A stretch of 64,000 nt of DNA from CALVUJ01 sp045119835 (GTDB lineage Bacteria > Bacillota_I > Bacilli_A > RFN20 > DUOF01): positions 12,250 to 76,249 of the forward strand of contig JBGVED010000061.1 of the NCBI GenBank assembly GCA_045119835.1. Reading direction: 5' to 3'. This document shows, piece by piece, positions 35,667-43,013 of the stretch. Below the pieces are notes generated by a model. That model had not been told where the DNA came from, made no database searches, and saw only the letters and a list, made by a program, of their open reading frames with translations. How positions within the stretch are numbered: the first letter of the stretch is position 1; each line of letters begins with the position of its first letter. A program made the position numbers and the translations under genes.

Positions 35667-36920
35667 ATGAAAAATTTGAAAATATATGCTAAAACCATAG
35701 AAGATAAAGCTATTGAGCAAATAGATAAATTAATGGAACAAGATTCTTTTAAAAATGAAAAGGTGAGAATAATGCCAGATGTTCATAGTGGTAAGGGTTG
35801 CGTTATTGGGTTTACTTCAACTATTTCTGATAAAATTATCCCAACTATTGTAGGTGTTGATTTGTATTGCGGTATGCTCTTAGTTGAATTAGGTAAAGTT
35901 GATCTTGATTTAGCAAAAGTTGATGAGATTGTAAAAAAAGAAATACCTTCAGGTTTTTCTGTGCATCTAAATATGGAAATTGATAATGAACTTAGTGATT
36001 TATATAAAGATATTGAAAATATGCATTGTTTTGAATATTTAAGCTACAATAACCAGATTAAAAATGGTGTAGGTACACTTGGTGGAGGGAATCATTTTGT
36101 TGAGATTGATGTTGATGATGAAGGAAATAAATATTTAGTTATTCATTCTGGAAGTAGAAATTTAGGTAATCAAGTAGCAAAAATTTACATGGAAAGGGCT
36201 ATTGGATATTGTCATGGAGGAGATTTAACACATGAAGAGAGAAAAAATTTGATTGAATCTTTAAAAAATCAAGGAAGAGAGAAAGAAATAGAAAAGATTT
36301 TAAAAGAAGAAAAAAGAAAAGCCCAAGATAATAAATTAGAGAAAGATTTGTGTTATCTAGAAGGGAAAGATATGGAAGAATATTTAGAGGATATAAAAGT
36401 TTGTTATACATATGCTCATATGAGTAGGCAAAGAATGGCTTTAGCTATTGTTAAAGGTGTTTTTGGTGAGGCAAAAATAGTTAATGACAAATTTTTAGTA
36501 AATGAAAAGGAATTGTATTCTTTTGAAACCTTACATAATTATATTGATTTAGAATCAGGATTTATAAGAAAAGGTGCTATAAGTGCTAAAAAAGATGAAA
36601 CTGTTTTAATTCCTATTAATATGAGAGATGGTAGTTTGATATGTAAAGGATTGGGTAATGAAGATTGGAATTTTAGTGCTCCTCATGGTGCAGGTAGGCT
36701 TATGTCTAGGATGAAGGCTAGGGAGGTTATAAATATGGATGAATATAGGGAAACGATGAAGAATGTTTATTCTTCTACTGTAGATGTTTCTACAATAGAT
36801 GAGGCTCCACAGGCTTATAAGTCTATTGAGGAAATCAAGGAATGTATTAAACCAACTGTAGAGATATTAAAACAAATAATTCCGATTTATAATTATAAAG
36901 CTAGTGAAGAAGTTGATTAA
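35667..36920 (+). CDS. rtcB: RNA-splicing ligase RtcB family protein
   Basis: This 417-residue protein has MPDVHSGKGCVIGF, GVDLYCGM (metal Asp and Cys), LGGGNHFVEI, VIHSGSRNLG and SAPHGAGRLMSR (the guanylated His). RtcB joins 2',3'-cyclic phosphate or 3'-phosphate RNA ends to 5'-OH using GTP and Mn. In bacteria it acts in RNA repair. All visible catalytic residues are present. GAGGGAGAAG precedes the ATG. Confidence 0.95.
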   Translation: MKNLKIYAKTIEDKAIEQIDKLMEQDSFKNEKVRIMPDVHSGKGCVIGFTSTISDKIIPTIVGVDLYCGMLLVELGKVDLDLAKVDEIVKKEIPSGFSVHLNMEIDNELSDLYKDIENMHCFEYLSYNNQIKNGVGTLGGGNHFVEIDVDDEGNKYLVIHSGSRNLGNQVAKIYMERAIGYCHGGDLTHEERKNLIESLKNQGREKEIEKILKEEKRKAQDNKLEKDLCYLEGKDMEEYLEDIKVCYTYAHMSRQRMALAIVKGVFGEAKIVNDKFLVNEKELYSFETLHNYIDLESGFIRKGAISAKKDETVLIPINMRDGSLICKGLGNEDWNFSAPHGAGRLMSRMKAREVINMDEYRETMKNVYSSTVDVSTIDEAPQAYKSIEEIKECIKPTVEILKQIIPIYNYKASEEVD

Positions 36921-36978
36921 TAAAAAAATTTAAAAAAGCATCAAATAAAAGAAAAATAATATGATAAAAAATAATTAA

Positions 36979-37024
36979 AAAGATATAATTGATTATCCAA
37001 ATAGATTTCAATTATATCTTTTTT
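36979..37024. terminator. Strong bidirectional terminator between rtcB and collagen-like gene
   Basis: AAGATATAATTGA and TCAATTATATCTT form a 13-bp stem, with T runs on both strands. Confidence 0.85.
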
Positions 37025-37029
37025 GTTTA

Positions 37030-37851
37030 TTAAGCTAAGAATCCAGCGTTAGTTAATGAAGTTATTAAGTTGTTAACTGTCGTTATTACATCTGCTAGCG
37101 TTGCTGTTGCATCAAGAAGAGGAATTGAAACACCAGGTGTAATTGTTCCTGGTTCTCCAGCAGGTATAACAAAGTTTAAGATTGCAGCATTTTCTGTTCC
37201 TACATTAGTTACAGAAGCTGGTGTTCCTGGCTCTGCTGTAGTTGTTGAACCAATAGTTATGGTTGCAGCTGTGCCGTCGACTCCATCACTACCATCGGTA
37301 CCGGCAGGACCAGCAGGACCTGTGGCACCAGTAGCGCCTCTTGGAATTACAAAGTTTAAAACAGCATCTGTTGTTGTTCCAGAATTTGTTACAGTGGCAT
37401 TTGTTCCAGGTGCTCCTGTAGTTGTTGAACCAATAGTTATAGTTGCTGCTCTTCCATCTTGACCATTTGTTCCTGATTGGCCAGCAGGAATTCCGAAGTT
37501 CAATATAACATTTTCAGAGGTTCCACTATTTGTTACAGTTGCTTGACTTCCAGCAGGTAATGTAGTTGTAGTACCTACACTTATATTGGCAGCTCCAGGT
37601 TCTCCAGCAGGTATAACAAAGTTTAAAATAGCGTTGTTTGGGGTTCCAACATTACTAACACTTGCTTGTGTTCCTGGAGCACCTGTTGTAGTTGTTCCAA
37701 CTGTAACAGTTGTTGGGCAGCAAGGTAGTGGTTTTATTTGTGGACAGCAATTTGTGTTTTGACAGTTATTTATGTAGGTATCGTTACAACATTTGTTATT
37801 TTGATAACAATTTCTGTATATACCATTATTTTGGTAAAATTCATTATTCAT
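37030..37851 (-). CDS. Collagen-like, Cys-rich N-terminal protein (exosporium-like)
   Basis: The protein has 273 residues. The N-terminus is Cys- and Asn-rich (NKCCND, NTNCCPQ, LPCCP). Four repeats of 46 or so residues follow, each with a pattern like TITIGSTTTGAPGT and AVLNFVIPRG, then short collagen GXX runs (GATGATGPAGPAG). The C-terminus IPLLDATATLADVITTVNNL resembles the tail found in clostridial spore collagen-like proteins. No signal peptide is present, as expected if assembled on the spore from the mother cell. AAAGGAG precedes the ATG. Confidence 0.8.
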   Translation of the reverse strand: MNNEFYQNNGIYRNCYQNNKCCNDTYINNCQNTNCCPQIKPLPCCPTTVTVGTTTTGAPGTQASVSNVGTPNNAILNFVIPAGEPGAANISVGTTTTLPAGSQATVTNSGTSENVILNFGIPAGQSGTNGQDGRAATITIGSTTTGAPGTNATVTNSGTTTDAVLNFVIPRGATGATGPAGPAGTDGSDGVDGTAATITIGSTTTAEPGTPASVTNVGTENAAILNFVIPAGEPGTITPGVSIPLLDATATLADVITTVNNLITSLTNAGFLA

Positions 37852-37914
37852 AAAAAATCTCCTTTCGTAATTATAATATGAATATTTATAAAAAGTGTTT
37901 AGTTGATTGTCTTG

Positions 37915-38685
37915 TTATTGAAGACTTATTAAAGTTATATAAGCATTTATAGTGTTTGTTTCTAGTGTTAATGGGTTATTTGGTGTTGCGTTGATTACGC
38001 CTAATGTTAATGTATCGTTGGCATTTAGGTTTAAAATTACTGATGATGATGGGTTTAAATTATTAATTCTTGTTTCTAAGTTAGTGTTTATGTTGTTAAT
38101 TCCATTTATATATAACCCAAAAATATTATCTATTGTTGATGAACTTAGACCGTAGTTTATTAGATATCTTCCACTTGAAGGAATTGTTATGACGCTATTT
38201 TGGTTTATGGATATTTCGTTATTGTTTAAAATTATAGGTAGATTGATGATGCTATTATTTGATGTTAATGTTTGTTCGTTTCGTGAAATGAAGCTACCTG
38301 ATGATATTTCAGCTATTGGTGATTGTGGGATTCCAAAATTTAAAATAGCATTTGTTGGTGTCCCAGAATTTGTTACGGTTGCGTCACTTCCAACCGGTAA
38401 AGTTGTTGTCGTACCGATTTCAATAGTTGCTGCTTGTCCGTTAGTTCCAGGAATTCCACGGGGAATGGTAAAATTTAAAACAGCATTACTTGCAGTTCCA
38501 GAATTAGTAACAATAGCGTTTGTATTTGGGGCTCCTGTAGTTGTTGTGCCTATTGCAATTGTAGCTGAAGTTCCTGGTGGTCCTTCTGGACCTTGTGGGC
38601 CGGGAATTAGGTTGTTACAGTAGTTTCTTTGCCTACAACATTGATGGTTGTAGCAATTTTGTGAAAAAGGATTACATGGATTCAT
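37915..38685 (-). CDS. Collagen-like protein with BclA-type C-terminal domain
   Basis: The protein has 256 residues. The Cys-rich N-terminus (CNPFSQNCYNHQCCRQ) is followed by PGPQGPEGPPG, two copies of the same TTTTG/VLNF.IP repeat as the neighbour, and a C-terminal domain of about 120 residues with a C1q/TNF-like beta pattern (ISINQNSVITIPSSGRYLI, then NDTLTLGVIN). This resembles exosporium BclA. GGAGGTAAAAAA precedes ATG 38685. It lies directly upstream of, and in the same direction as, the other collagen-like gene. Confidence 0.8.
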   Translation of the reverse strand: MNPCNPFSQNCYNHQCCRQRNYCNNLIPGPQGPEGPPGTSATIAIGTTTTGAPNTNAIVTNSGTASNAVLNFTIPRGIPGTNGQAATIEIGTTTTLPVGSDATVTNSGTPTNAILNFGIPQSPIAEISSGSFISRNEQTLTSNNSIINLPIILNNNEISINQNSVITIPSSGRYLINYGLSSSTIDNIFGLYINGINNINTNLETRINNLNPSSSVILNLNANDTLTLGVINATPNNPLTLETNTINAYITLISLQ

Positions 38686-38774
38686 TTTTTTACCTCCTTT
38701 CATTATAATTTATGAATTAAATAATTAAAGGAAGGAAAAAGATATAAAAATATGCTATTGTCTGCTTTTTTTGT

Positions 38775-38804
38775 AAAAAAAATCTCTATTTTGAATAGAG
38801 ATTG
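38775..38804 (-). terminator. Terminator of the DUF1540 gene
   Basis: AATCTCTATT and AATAGAGATT form the stem. On the minus strand it is followed by a run of T. Confidence 0.75.
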
Positions 38805-38810
38805 AAAATA

Positions 38811-39101
38811 TTAATGTTTTTTTTCATAATCGATGCAAGGAGCACAATTTTGTTGTTTTCCTATGTTTAAATGATTTACTGTACAATTTTTTTGTTTGTT
38901 ATATAGGCAATCAGTAGCGTTGCACATTATGTTGTTATTTAAGCTTTCAAATGAAGAAAACTCAAAATTCATATTGTTTTTATCGTTTCCTTCTTCATAA
39001 GATTTACAGTTTGCTTTTTTATCTACTTCAATCCCTTTTAGTAAACAATGCTCACAGTTGTTATATTTGCATTTTTCTTGATTACATTTTATTTTTGACA
39101 T
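38811..39101 (-). CDS. DUF1540 protein with two Cys-rich modules
   Basis: The protein has 96 residues. Two modules with CNQEKCKYNNCEHC and CNATDCLYNKQKNC then CAPC match DUF1540, a small Cys-rich domain common in spore-forming Firmicutes. It probably binds metal through these Cys. GGGTGAAATTTAT precedes ATG 39101. Followed by its own terminator. Confidence 0.8.
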   Translation of the reverse strand: MSKIKCNQEKCKYNNCEHCLLKGIEVDKKANCKSYEEGNDKNNMNFEFSSFESLNNNIMCNATDCLYNKQKNCTVNHLNIGKQQNCAPCIDYEKKH

Positions 39102-39147
39102 ATAAATTTCACCCAATAATATTTTTTGCATTTTATTGGGTTTTAAA

Positions 39148-39552
39148 CTAATTTATTTTTAATTTTTCAAGATTTTCCTCTAAAGAGTTTTTGGCTCCTG
39201 GAAATTTAGGAAAAGCAGATAGGTTATCGTTATCTTTTCTAGGAATTATGTGAATGTGTAAGTGTTTTATTGTTTGTTCTGCACTTTCACCATTGTTATT
39301 TATAATGTTAACTCCAGTGTATCCGCAATTGTTAACGTAATGATTTGAAATTAATTTTACCGTATTCATTACTTTATTTAGAGTTTCATTTTCACAATCT
39401 AAAATAGAGGAAAAGTGTTTTTTGGGTAATACAAGAGTATGGCCATCCGCATCTTTTGCTATATCTAAAAATGCGATAGTATAATCATCTTCATAAATTT
39501 TATAACATGGTATTTCTCCTTTTATGATTTTACAAAATAAGCATTCATTCAT
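39148..39552 (-). CDS. HIT family protein
   Basis: This 134-residue protein starts CLFCKIIKGEIPCYKIYED, and the HIT motif is HLHIHIIP. HIT proteins hydrolyse dinucleoside polyphosphates or nucleotide conjugates. AAAGGAGAG precedes the ATG. It lies 40 bp downstream of the terminator of RNA copy B on the same strand. Confidence 0.95.
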   Translation of the reverse strand: MNECLFCKIIKGEIPCYKIYEDDYTIAFLDIAKDADGHTLVLPKKHFSSILDCENETLNKVMNTVKLISNHYVNNCGYTGVNIINNNGESAEQTIKHLHIHIIPRKDNDNLSAFPKFPGAKNSLEENLEKLKIN

Positions 39553-39591
39553 ATATTTTTCTCTCCTTTATTTTATTATGTTCTTTTTTTA

Positions 39592-39775
39592 TGAAAAAAA
39601 CTAGGAATTTCCTAGTTTTCTTCAAGATCAAGTGACGTTTGACTATCCTTTATTCAATAGTTGCCTTTAGATTTCATACCTATAATTAGGATCCTAAGAC
39701 TAGTTAGTATTCAACACATATAGATATTACATCACGATTCGTGAATGTCTTGCGATAAGTGTTCCTCCTTAATCT
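39592..39775 (-). ncRNA. Structured RNA of unrecognised family, copy B
   Basis: This is the minus-strand counterpart of copy A at 6799-6983. Of the first 90 nt from AAGGAGGAAC, only seven or eight positions differ: four in the P2 loop region and the others in paired sites. P1 is AGATTAAG with CTTGATCT (copy A: AAGTTAAG with CTTAACTT). P3 is ATATCTATA with TATAGGTAT (copy A: ACATCTATA with TATAGATGT). P2 has CACG/CGTG with loop AAT. P4 is ACTAT with ATAGT. A terminator hairpin (CTAGGAA/TTCCTAG, T7) ends at about 39592. It is 40 nt upstream of the HIT gene. Confidence 0.75.
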
Positions 39776-39951
39776 ATTTATATAATAAATTATGCTACAA
39801 ATTATTTAAATAGAATAAAATTTATTTGTTGAGAAATTTTTATTTTTATTAATTTTAATATTGTTAGAAAATTGAGAATATAAAGATGTTTTTTTGTTGA
39901 GTTATTATTTTTTTGCTTGTATTATTAATTAATAGAAATGGGGAATAGAAA

Positions 39952-40947
39952 ATGAATAAAATTTTAAAGTTATTGCTTGTTTTGGTAGTGGTGTTTGTTT
40001 GTGTTTCTGGATGTAGTTGTAAAGATAATAACGATGATGATAAAGTAAGATTGCAAATTGGTGATATGAATGCTCAAACATATGAAATTATTTCAGAAAC
40101 TAAGTTAAATAAAATGATTGATAATGAAGAAAACTTTTTGCTGTTTGTTTATCAGGAAGGATGTTATGGTTGTAGGTTATTTAAACCTATTTTAGAAAGT
40201 GCGATTAAGGAACGACATCTAAAAGTTTATGCAGTTGAAATTTGGAGTTTGAGTAGAGATCATTCGTTAACGGACATTATTGAGTATACTCCTACGATTG
40301 TTTTATATGAAAAGGGAGAAGTAGAAACATATAGTGATCCAGATAAGAATTCTAGTTATTTTGGCAGTAAAGATGGATTTTTATCTTTTTTAGATAAGTA
40401 TACACGCATGCCAACTCTTTATTATATAGATAAAAATGGTTTGGATGAGAAAATTGCTAATGGCGATGATTTTATTGTTTATTATTCTAGGAAAAGTTGT
40501 GAAGATTGTAGTTATTTAAATAGAAATTATTTAAAAGAATATTTAGATGATAATTATAAAACTAAACATTTTTATATTTTGGAGACAGATGCAGAAGGAA
40601 TAAGGTTAAGAGATGGACAATATGATGAAAATCAATGGGTTGATTTTAAAAATCAGTATGGTCTTAGTAATGTAAATAATAGTTTGGGGCATGGTGTAGG
40701 ATACGTTCCTACTTTGCAATATTATAGCAATGGTCAGATTAAAGAAATGATGGTTTATTTTAATGATGGTGAATATGTTGAAAATAGTGATGGTAGTTAC
40801 TCTATTGTTATAAATAATAGCTATTATAATGACAATCCTTATATTGGACAGACTATTTTAGCTAGCGAGTATAGAGGTAAATTAGAGAGTTTTTATAATC
40901 ATAAATTAAAACAATTTTTAGATATTAATTTAAAAAAGGTGGATTAG
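39952..40947 (+). CDS. Lipoprotein with two thioredoxin-like domains
   Basis: The protein has 331 residues: signal peptide and lipobox (VSGC) at about residue 21, then a thioredoxin-like domain with EGCYGCRLF (CXXC) and EYTPTIVLYEKGE. A second similar domain has SCEDCSYLN (CXXC) and VPTLQYYSNGQI. It probably works in extracytoplasmic thiol redox. It is followed after 1 bp by the AlkD-like gene. The upstream 170 bp are AT-rich with no clear promoter. Confidence 0.8.
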   Translation: MNKILKLLLVLVVVFVCVSGCSCKDNNDDDKVRLQIGDMNAQTYEIISETKLNKMIDNEENFLLFVYQEGCYGCRLFKPILESAIKERHLKVYAVEIWSLSRDHSLTDIIEYTPTIVLYEKGEVETYSDPDKNSSYFGSKDGFLSFLDKYTRMPTLYYIDKNGLDEKIANGDDFIVYYSRKSCEDCSYLNRNYLKEYLDDNYKTKHFYILETDAEGIRLRDGQYDENQWVDFKNQYGLSNVNNSLGHGVGYVPTLQYYSNGQIKEMMVYFNDGEYVENSDGSYSIVINNSYYNDNPYIGQTILASEYRGKLESFYNHKLKQFLDINLKKVD

Positions 40948-40948
40948 A

Positions 40949-41605
40949 ATGAATATAAGAGAATATTTGTTTGAGTTAAAAGATGATGATTATAAAGATT
41001 TTACTAGTAAATTAACTAAAACTAAATATCCACTTATTGGGGTAAGGATTCCTATTTTAAAGAGACTTGCTAGAGAAATTTCTAAAAAGAACTATGCTGT
41101 AGATGATAGTGAATATTTTGAAGAAATCATGTTAGAGGGATTATCTATAGGGTATTTAAAGGATATAGATTTAGTTATAGAAAAATTAAAAATATTTATC
41201 AAAAAAATAGATGATTGGAGTGTTTGTGATAGTTTGTGTGCCAATCTTAAAATAACTATAAAAAATAAGGAAAAAATGTGGGATTTTATTATATCATTTA
41301 AGAATAGCGATAAGGAATTTGAACTTAGATTTATGATTGTTATGATGATGGATTATTTTATTGATACTCATATTTTAGAGATTTTTGAAATTTTGGATAA
41401 TATTAAATATGATTTTTATTATTCGAATATGGCAATAGCATGGTTGCTTGCAACAGCGTTAGTAAGAAAAGAAAGTGAAACATTATTATATTTAAAAAGT
41501 AGTAAGGTAAATGATTTTGTTTATAATAAAACTATTTCTAAAGCATGTGATTCTTATAGGATTAATGGTTCTTTAAAAATGAAATTAAAGCAAATGAAAA
41601 GATAG
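40949..41605 (+). CDS. DNA alkylation repair protein (AlkD-like)
   Basis: This 218-residue protein of HEAT-like repeats has GVRIPILKRLAREI, DDWSVCDSLC and MAIAWLLATALV, matching the AlkD family. AlkD removes N3/N7-alkylated bases. The conserved Trp and Asp in DDWSVCD are present. It is in an apparent operon with the thioredoxin-like lipoprotein. Confidence 0.85.
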   Translation: MNIREYLFELKDDDYKDFTSKLTKTKYPLIGVRIPILKRLAREISKKNYAVDDSEYFEEIMLEGLSIGYLKDIDLVIEKLKIFIKKIDDWSVCDSLCANLKITIKNKEKMWDFIISFKNSDKEFELRFMIVMMMDYFIDTHILEIFEILDNIKYDFYYSNMAIAWLLATALVRKESETLLYLKSSKVNDFVYNKTISKACDSYRINGSLKMKLKQMKR

Positions 41606-41612
41606 GTTAGCC

Positions 41613-42032
41613 CTATCTTATTGGATAATCATAGTTTATTTCTTCGTTAAATTCAACCCAGTCTAAATATATATTTAGTAATATATAACGTTTTCCGTCA
41701 CGAGGATCACTTATTATTATGTGGTCTACACCCGCTGCTTCAATTACACCTTTGTATACTCTATCTCTCCATTCGTTTGAATCACTATATGTCATATAAA
41801 AGGTTCCTAATTTTCCTCTATTTAATCTAATAATGTTTTCAATATACGATTCTTCAATTCTTTTTGTAGGTACAAATGGATTAGGGGAGTATGGTTGTTG
41901 ATAAGGAATTTGAGTTTGCTGAGGTGTTGGTGGTGTCAGTTGCTGCGAGTTTGGTGTAGGTGGATAGGGTTGTTGTAAGTTTGCTTGCGAATAAGGTAAA
42001 GCATATTTATAATTTTGTTGAGTATTGTCCAT
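41613..42032 (-). CDS. gerQ: Spore coat protein GerQ
   Basis: The protein has 139 residues. The N-terminal half is Pro/Gln-rich. The C-terminal half carries SYIENIIRLNRGKLGTFYMTY, VIEAAGVDHIIISDPRDGKRY and YLDWVEFNEEINYDYP, a clear GerQ match. In Bacillus, GerQ is crosslinked into the coat by transglutaminase Tgl and places CwlJ for germination. AGGAGAAAAAAA precedes the ATG. It is the strongest single spore marker in the window. Confidence 0.96.
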   Translation of the reverse strand: MDNTQQNYKYALPYSQANLQQPYPPTPNSQQLTPPTPQQTQIPYQQPYSPNPFVPTKRIEESYIENIIRLNRGKLGTFYMTYSDSNEWRDRVYKGVIEAAGVDHIIISDPRDGKRYILLNIYLDWVEFNEEINYDYPIR

Positions 42033-42100
42033 AATTTTTTTCTCCTTTATTTTTGGCTCATTATATTTGTATGCTTGTGCCTATAAAAAGTTTACAAAAA

Positions 42101-42131
42101 AACAACCTCAAGTTTTTTGGGGTTGCTTTTT
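42101..42131. terminator. Bidirectional terminator upstream of gerQ
   Basis: CAACCTCAA and TTGGGGTTG form a nine-pair stem, with T runs on both strands. It sits between gerQ and the RNA-like element at 42225-42307. Confidence 0.7.
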
Positions 42132-42224
42132 AAGGTATTATTAATACCTGTATGTTTAGTATTTTATCATGAATAATCCTGTCTTTAAATTTTAAATTTA
42201 TTTGTATGTCTTTTCTTTAATGTT

Positions 42225-42307
42225 ATACTCAAGCAATCCCCTAAGACTAAGGTTAAGTATTAGTTTATTAACTCAATACTATTAACTACGGCCTCCTTTT
42301 TGAGTAT
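42225..42307 (-). ncRNA. Possible third member of the A/B RNA group
   Basis: Read on the minus strand it is closed by ATACTCAA/TTGAGTAT, has AAGGAGG near its 5' end, an inner hairpin (AGTATT with AATACT, plus AGTT with AACT) and the core TAGTCTTAGG shared with copies A and B, in the order AATACT, AAC, TAGTCTTAGG. It is shorter than A and B. The strand is uncertain: on plus, TTGTAT-16 bp-TATACT with TG before it (42202-42229) is a good promoter, and that transcript would carry CCTCCTTTTT, an anti-ribosome-binding-site sequence. Confidence 0.4.
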
Positions 42308-42358
42308 ATTACTACAAAATTTGACAAAATATAATTGTGAAAACTTTCAACATTATTT

Positions 42359-42655
42359 TTATTCACCGATAGAATATGAATCTAATTCTGTTTTGCTTTG
42401 ATTGTATTTTTCTACATCTTGAATGATTTTGTTATGCGGTTGTTGCTCAACTTGGTACCAGCCTTTAGAGCGAAGCAAATTGTAACAATCTCTTTGCTCA
42501 TCAAAAATTTCTTCTCTTAAATCGCTTGAGATATCAAATACTAAGTCATTGCTAGATTCGATACTAAAGTTGTGATATAAAGAGGCTAGTGCTTTTATTG
42601 ATGATAATGTATCTATTAAGATATCTTTGTCAGAAAAGTATGTGTTATTATTCAT
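42359..42655 (-). CDS. CotF-like spore coat protein
   Basis: The protein has 98 residues. FSDKDILIDTLSSIKALASLYHN, ESSNDLVFDISSDL and NLLRSKGWYQVEQQP follow the coat F family pattern (ferritin-like helices). It is two bases downstream of a second small helical gene. AAGGAGAAGAATAAA precedes the ATG. Confidence 0.8.
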   Translation of the reverse strand: MNNNTYFSDKDILIDTLSSIKALASLYHNFSIESSNDLVFDISSDLREEIFDEQRDCYNLLRSKGWYQVEQQPHNKIIQDVEKYNQSKTELDSYSIGE

Positions 42656-42656
42656 T

Positions 42657-42863
42657 TTATTCTTCTCCTTCCATTAGGCCTACTAAGTCTTCATATTGGG
42701 CGCATAATAAAACATTTAAATCTTCTAATAAATCTTTTACATCTTGATCTGAACTCATTTCATAGTAAAGATTTGTTTTTTTCACTAAGTTTAGTGAATG
42801 ATTAAGAATGTCTTCAATATATTGACAATCTTTTGGTGTTAAAGCAGTTTCTGGTTGTTGCAT
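42657..42863 (-). CDS. Small CotF-type helical protein
   Basis: This 68-residue protein (MQQPETALTPKDCQYIEDIL) has two predicted helices and is acidic. It resembles the N-terminal half of CotF-type coat proteins and pairs with the following CotF-like gene, a common arrangement in spore formers. ATG 42863 follows AAAGGATGATAAAA. Confidence 0.65.
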   Translation of the reverse strand: MQQPETALTPKDCQYIEDILNHSLNLVKKTNLYYEMSSDQDVKDLLEDLNVLLCAQYEDLVGLMEGEE

Positions 42864-42975
42864 TTTTATCATCCTTTCTTTTACTTCTAAAATTATTATT
42901 GGTTATTGTTTTTGTTTTATACTTCAATTTATTGCTAAATAAAGTAATTTTTGATTAGTAAAAAATTTGAGGTGG

Positions 42976-42984
42976 TGTTATAAT
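42976..42984 (+). promoter_or_regulatory. Extended -10 promoter of proS
   Basis: TGTTATAAT lies 30 bp before the proS start. AAGGATGTG is the ribosome binding site. Confidence 0.6.
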
Positions 42985-43013
42985 AATAAAGTTTAAAAGG
43001 ATGTGTGTAATTT

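Noticed and set aside
36979..37024. Considered as a CRISPR-like or mobile repeat
   Set aside because: It is a single hairpin with T runs, a normal terminator. No spaced repeats occur in the window.
37030..37851. Repeats of the collagen-like gene as a CRISPR array
   Set aside because: Repeat units are in-frame coding modules with diverged sequence.
37070..38623. Plus-strand open frames opposite the collagen-like genes
   Set aside because: They arise from the repeated codons of the minus-strand genes, which have ribosome binding sites and family similarity.
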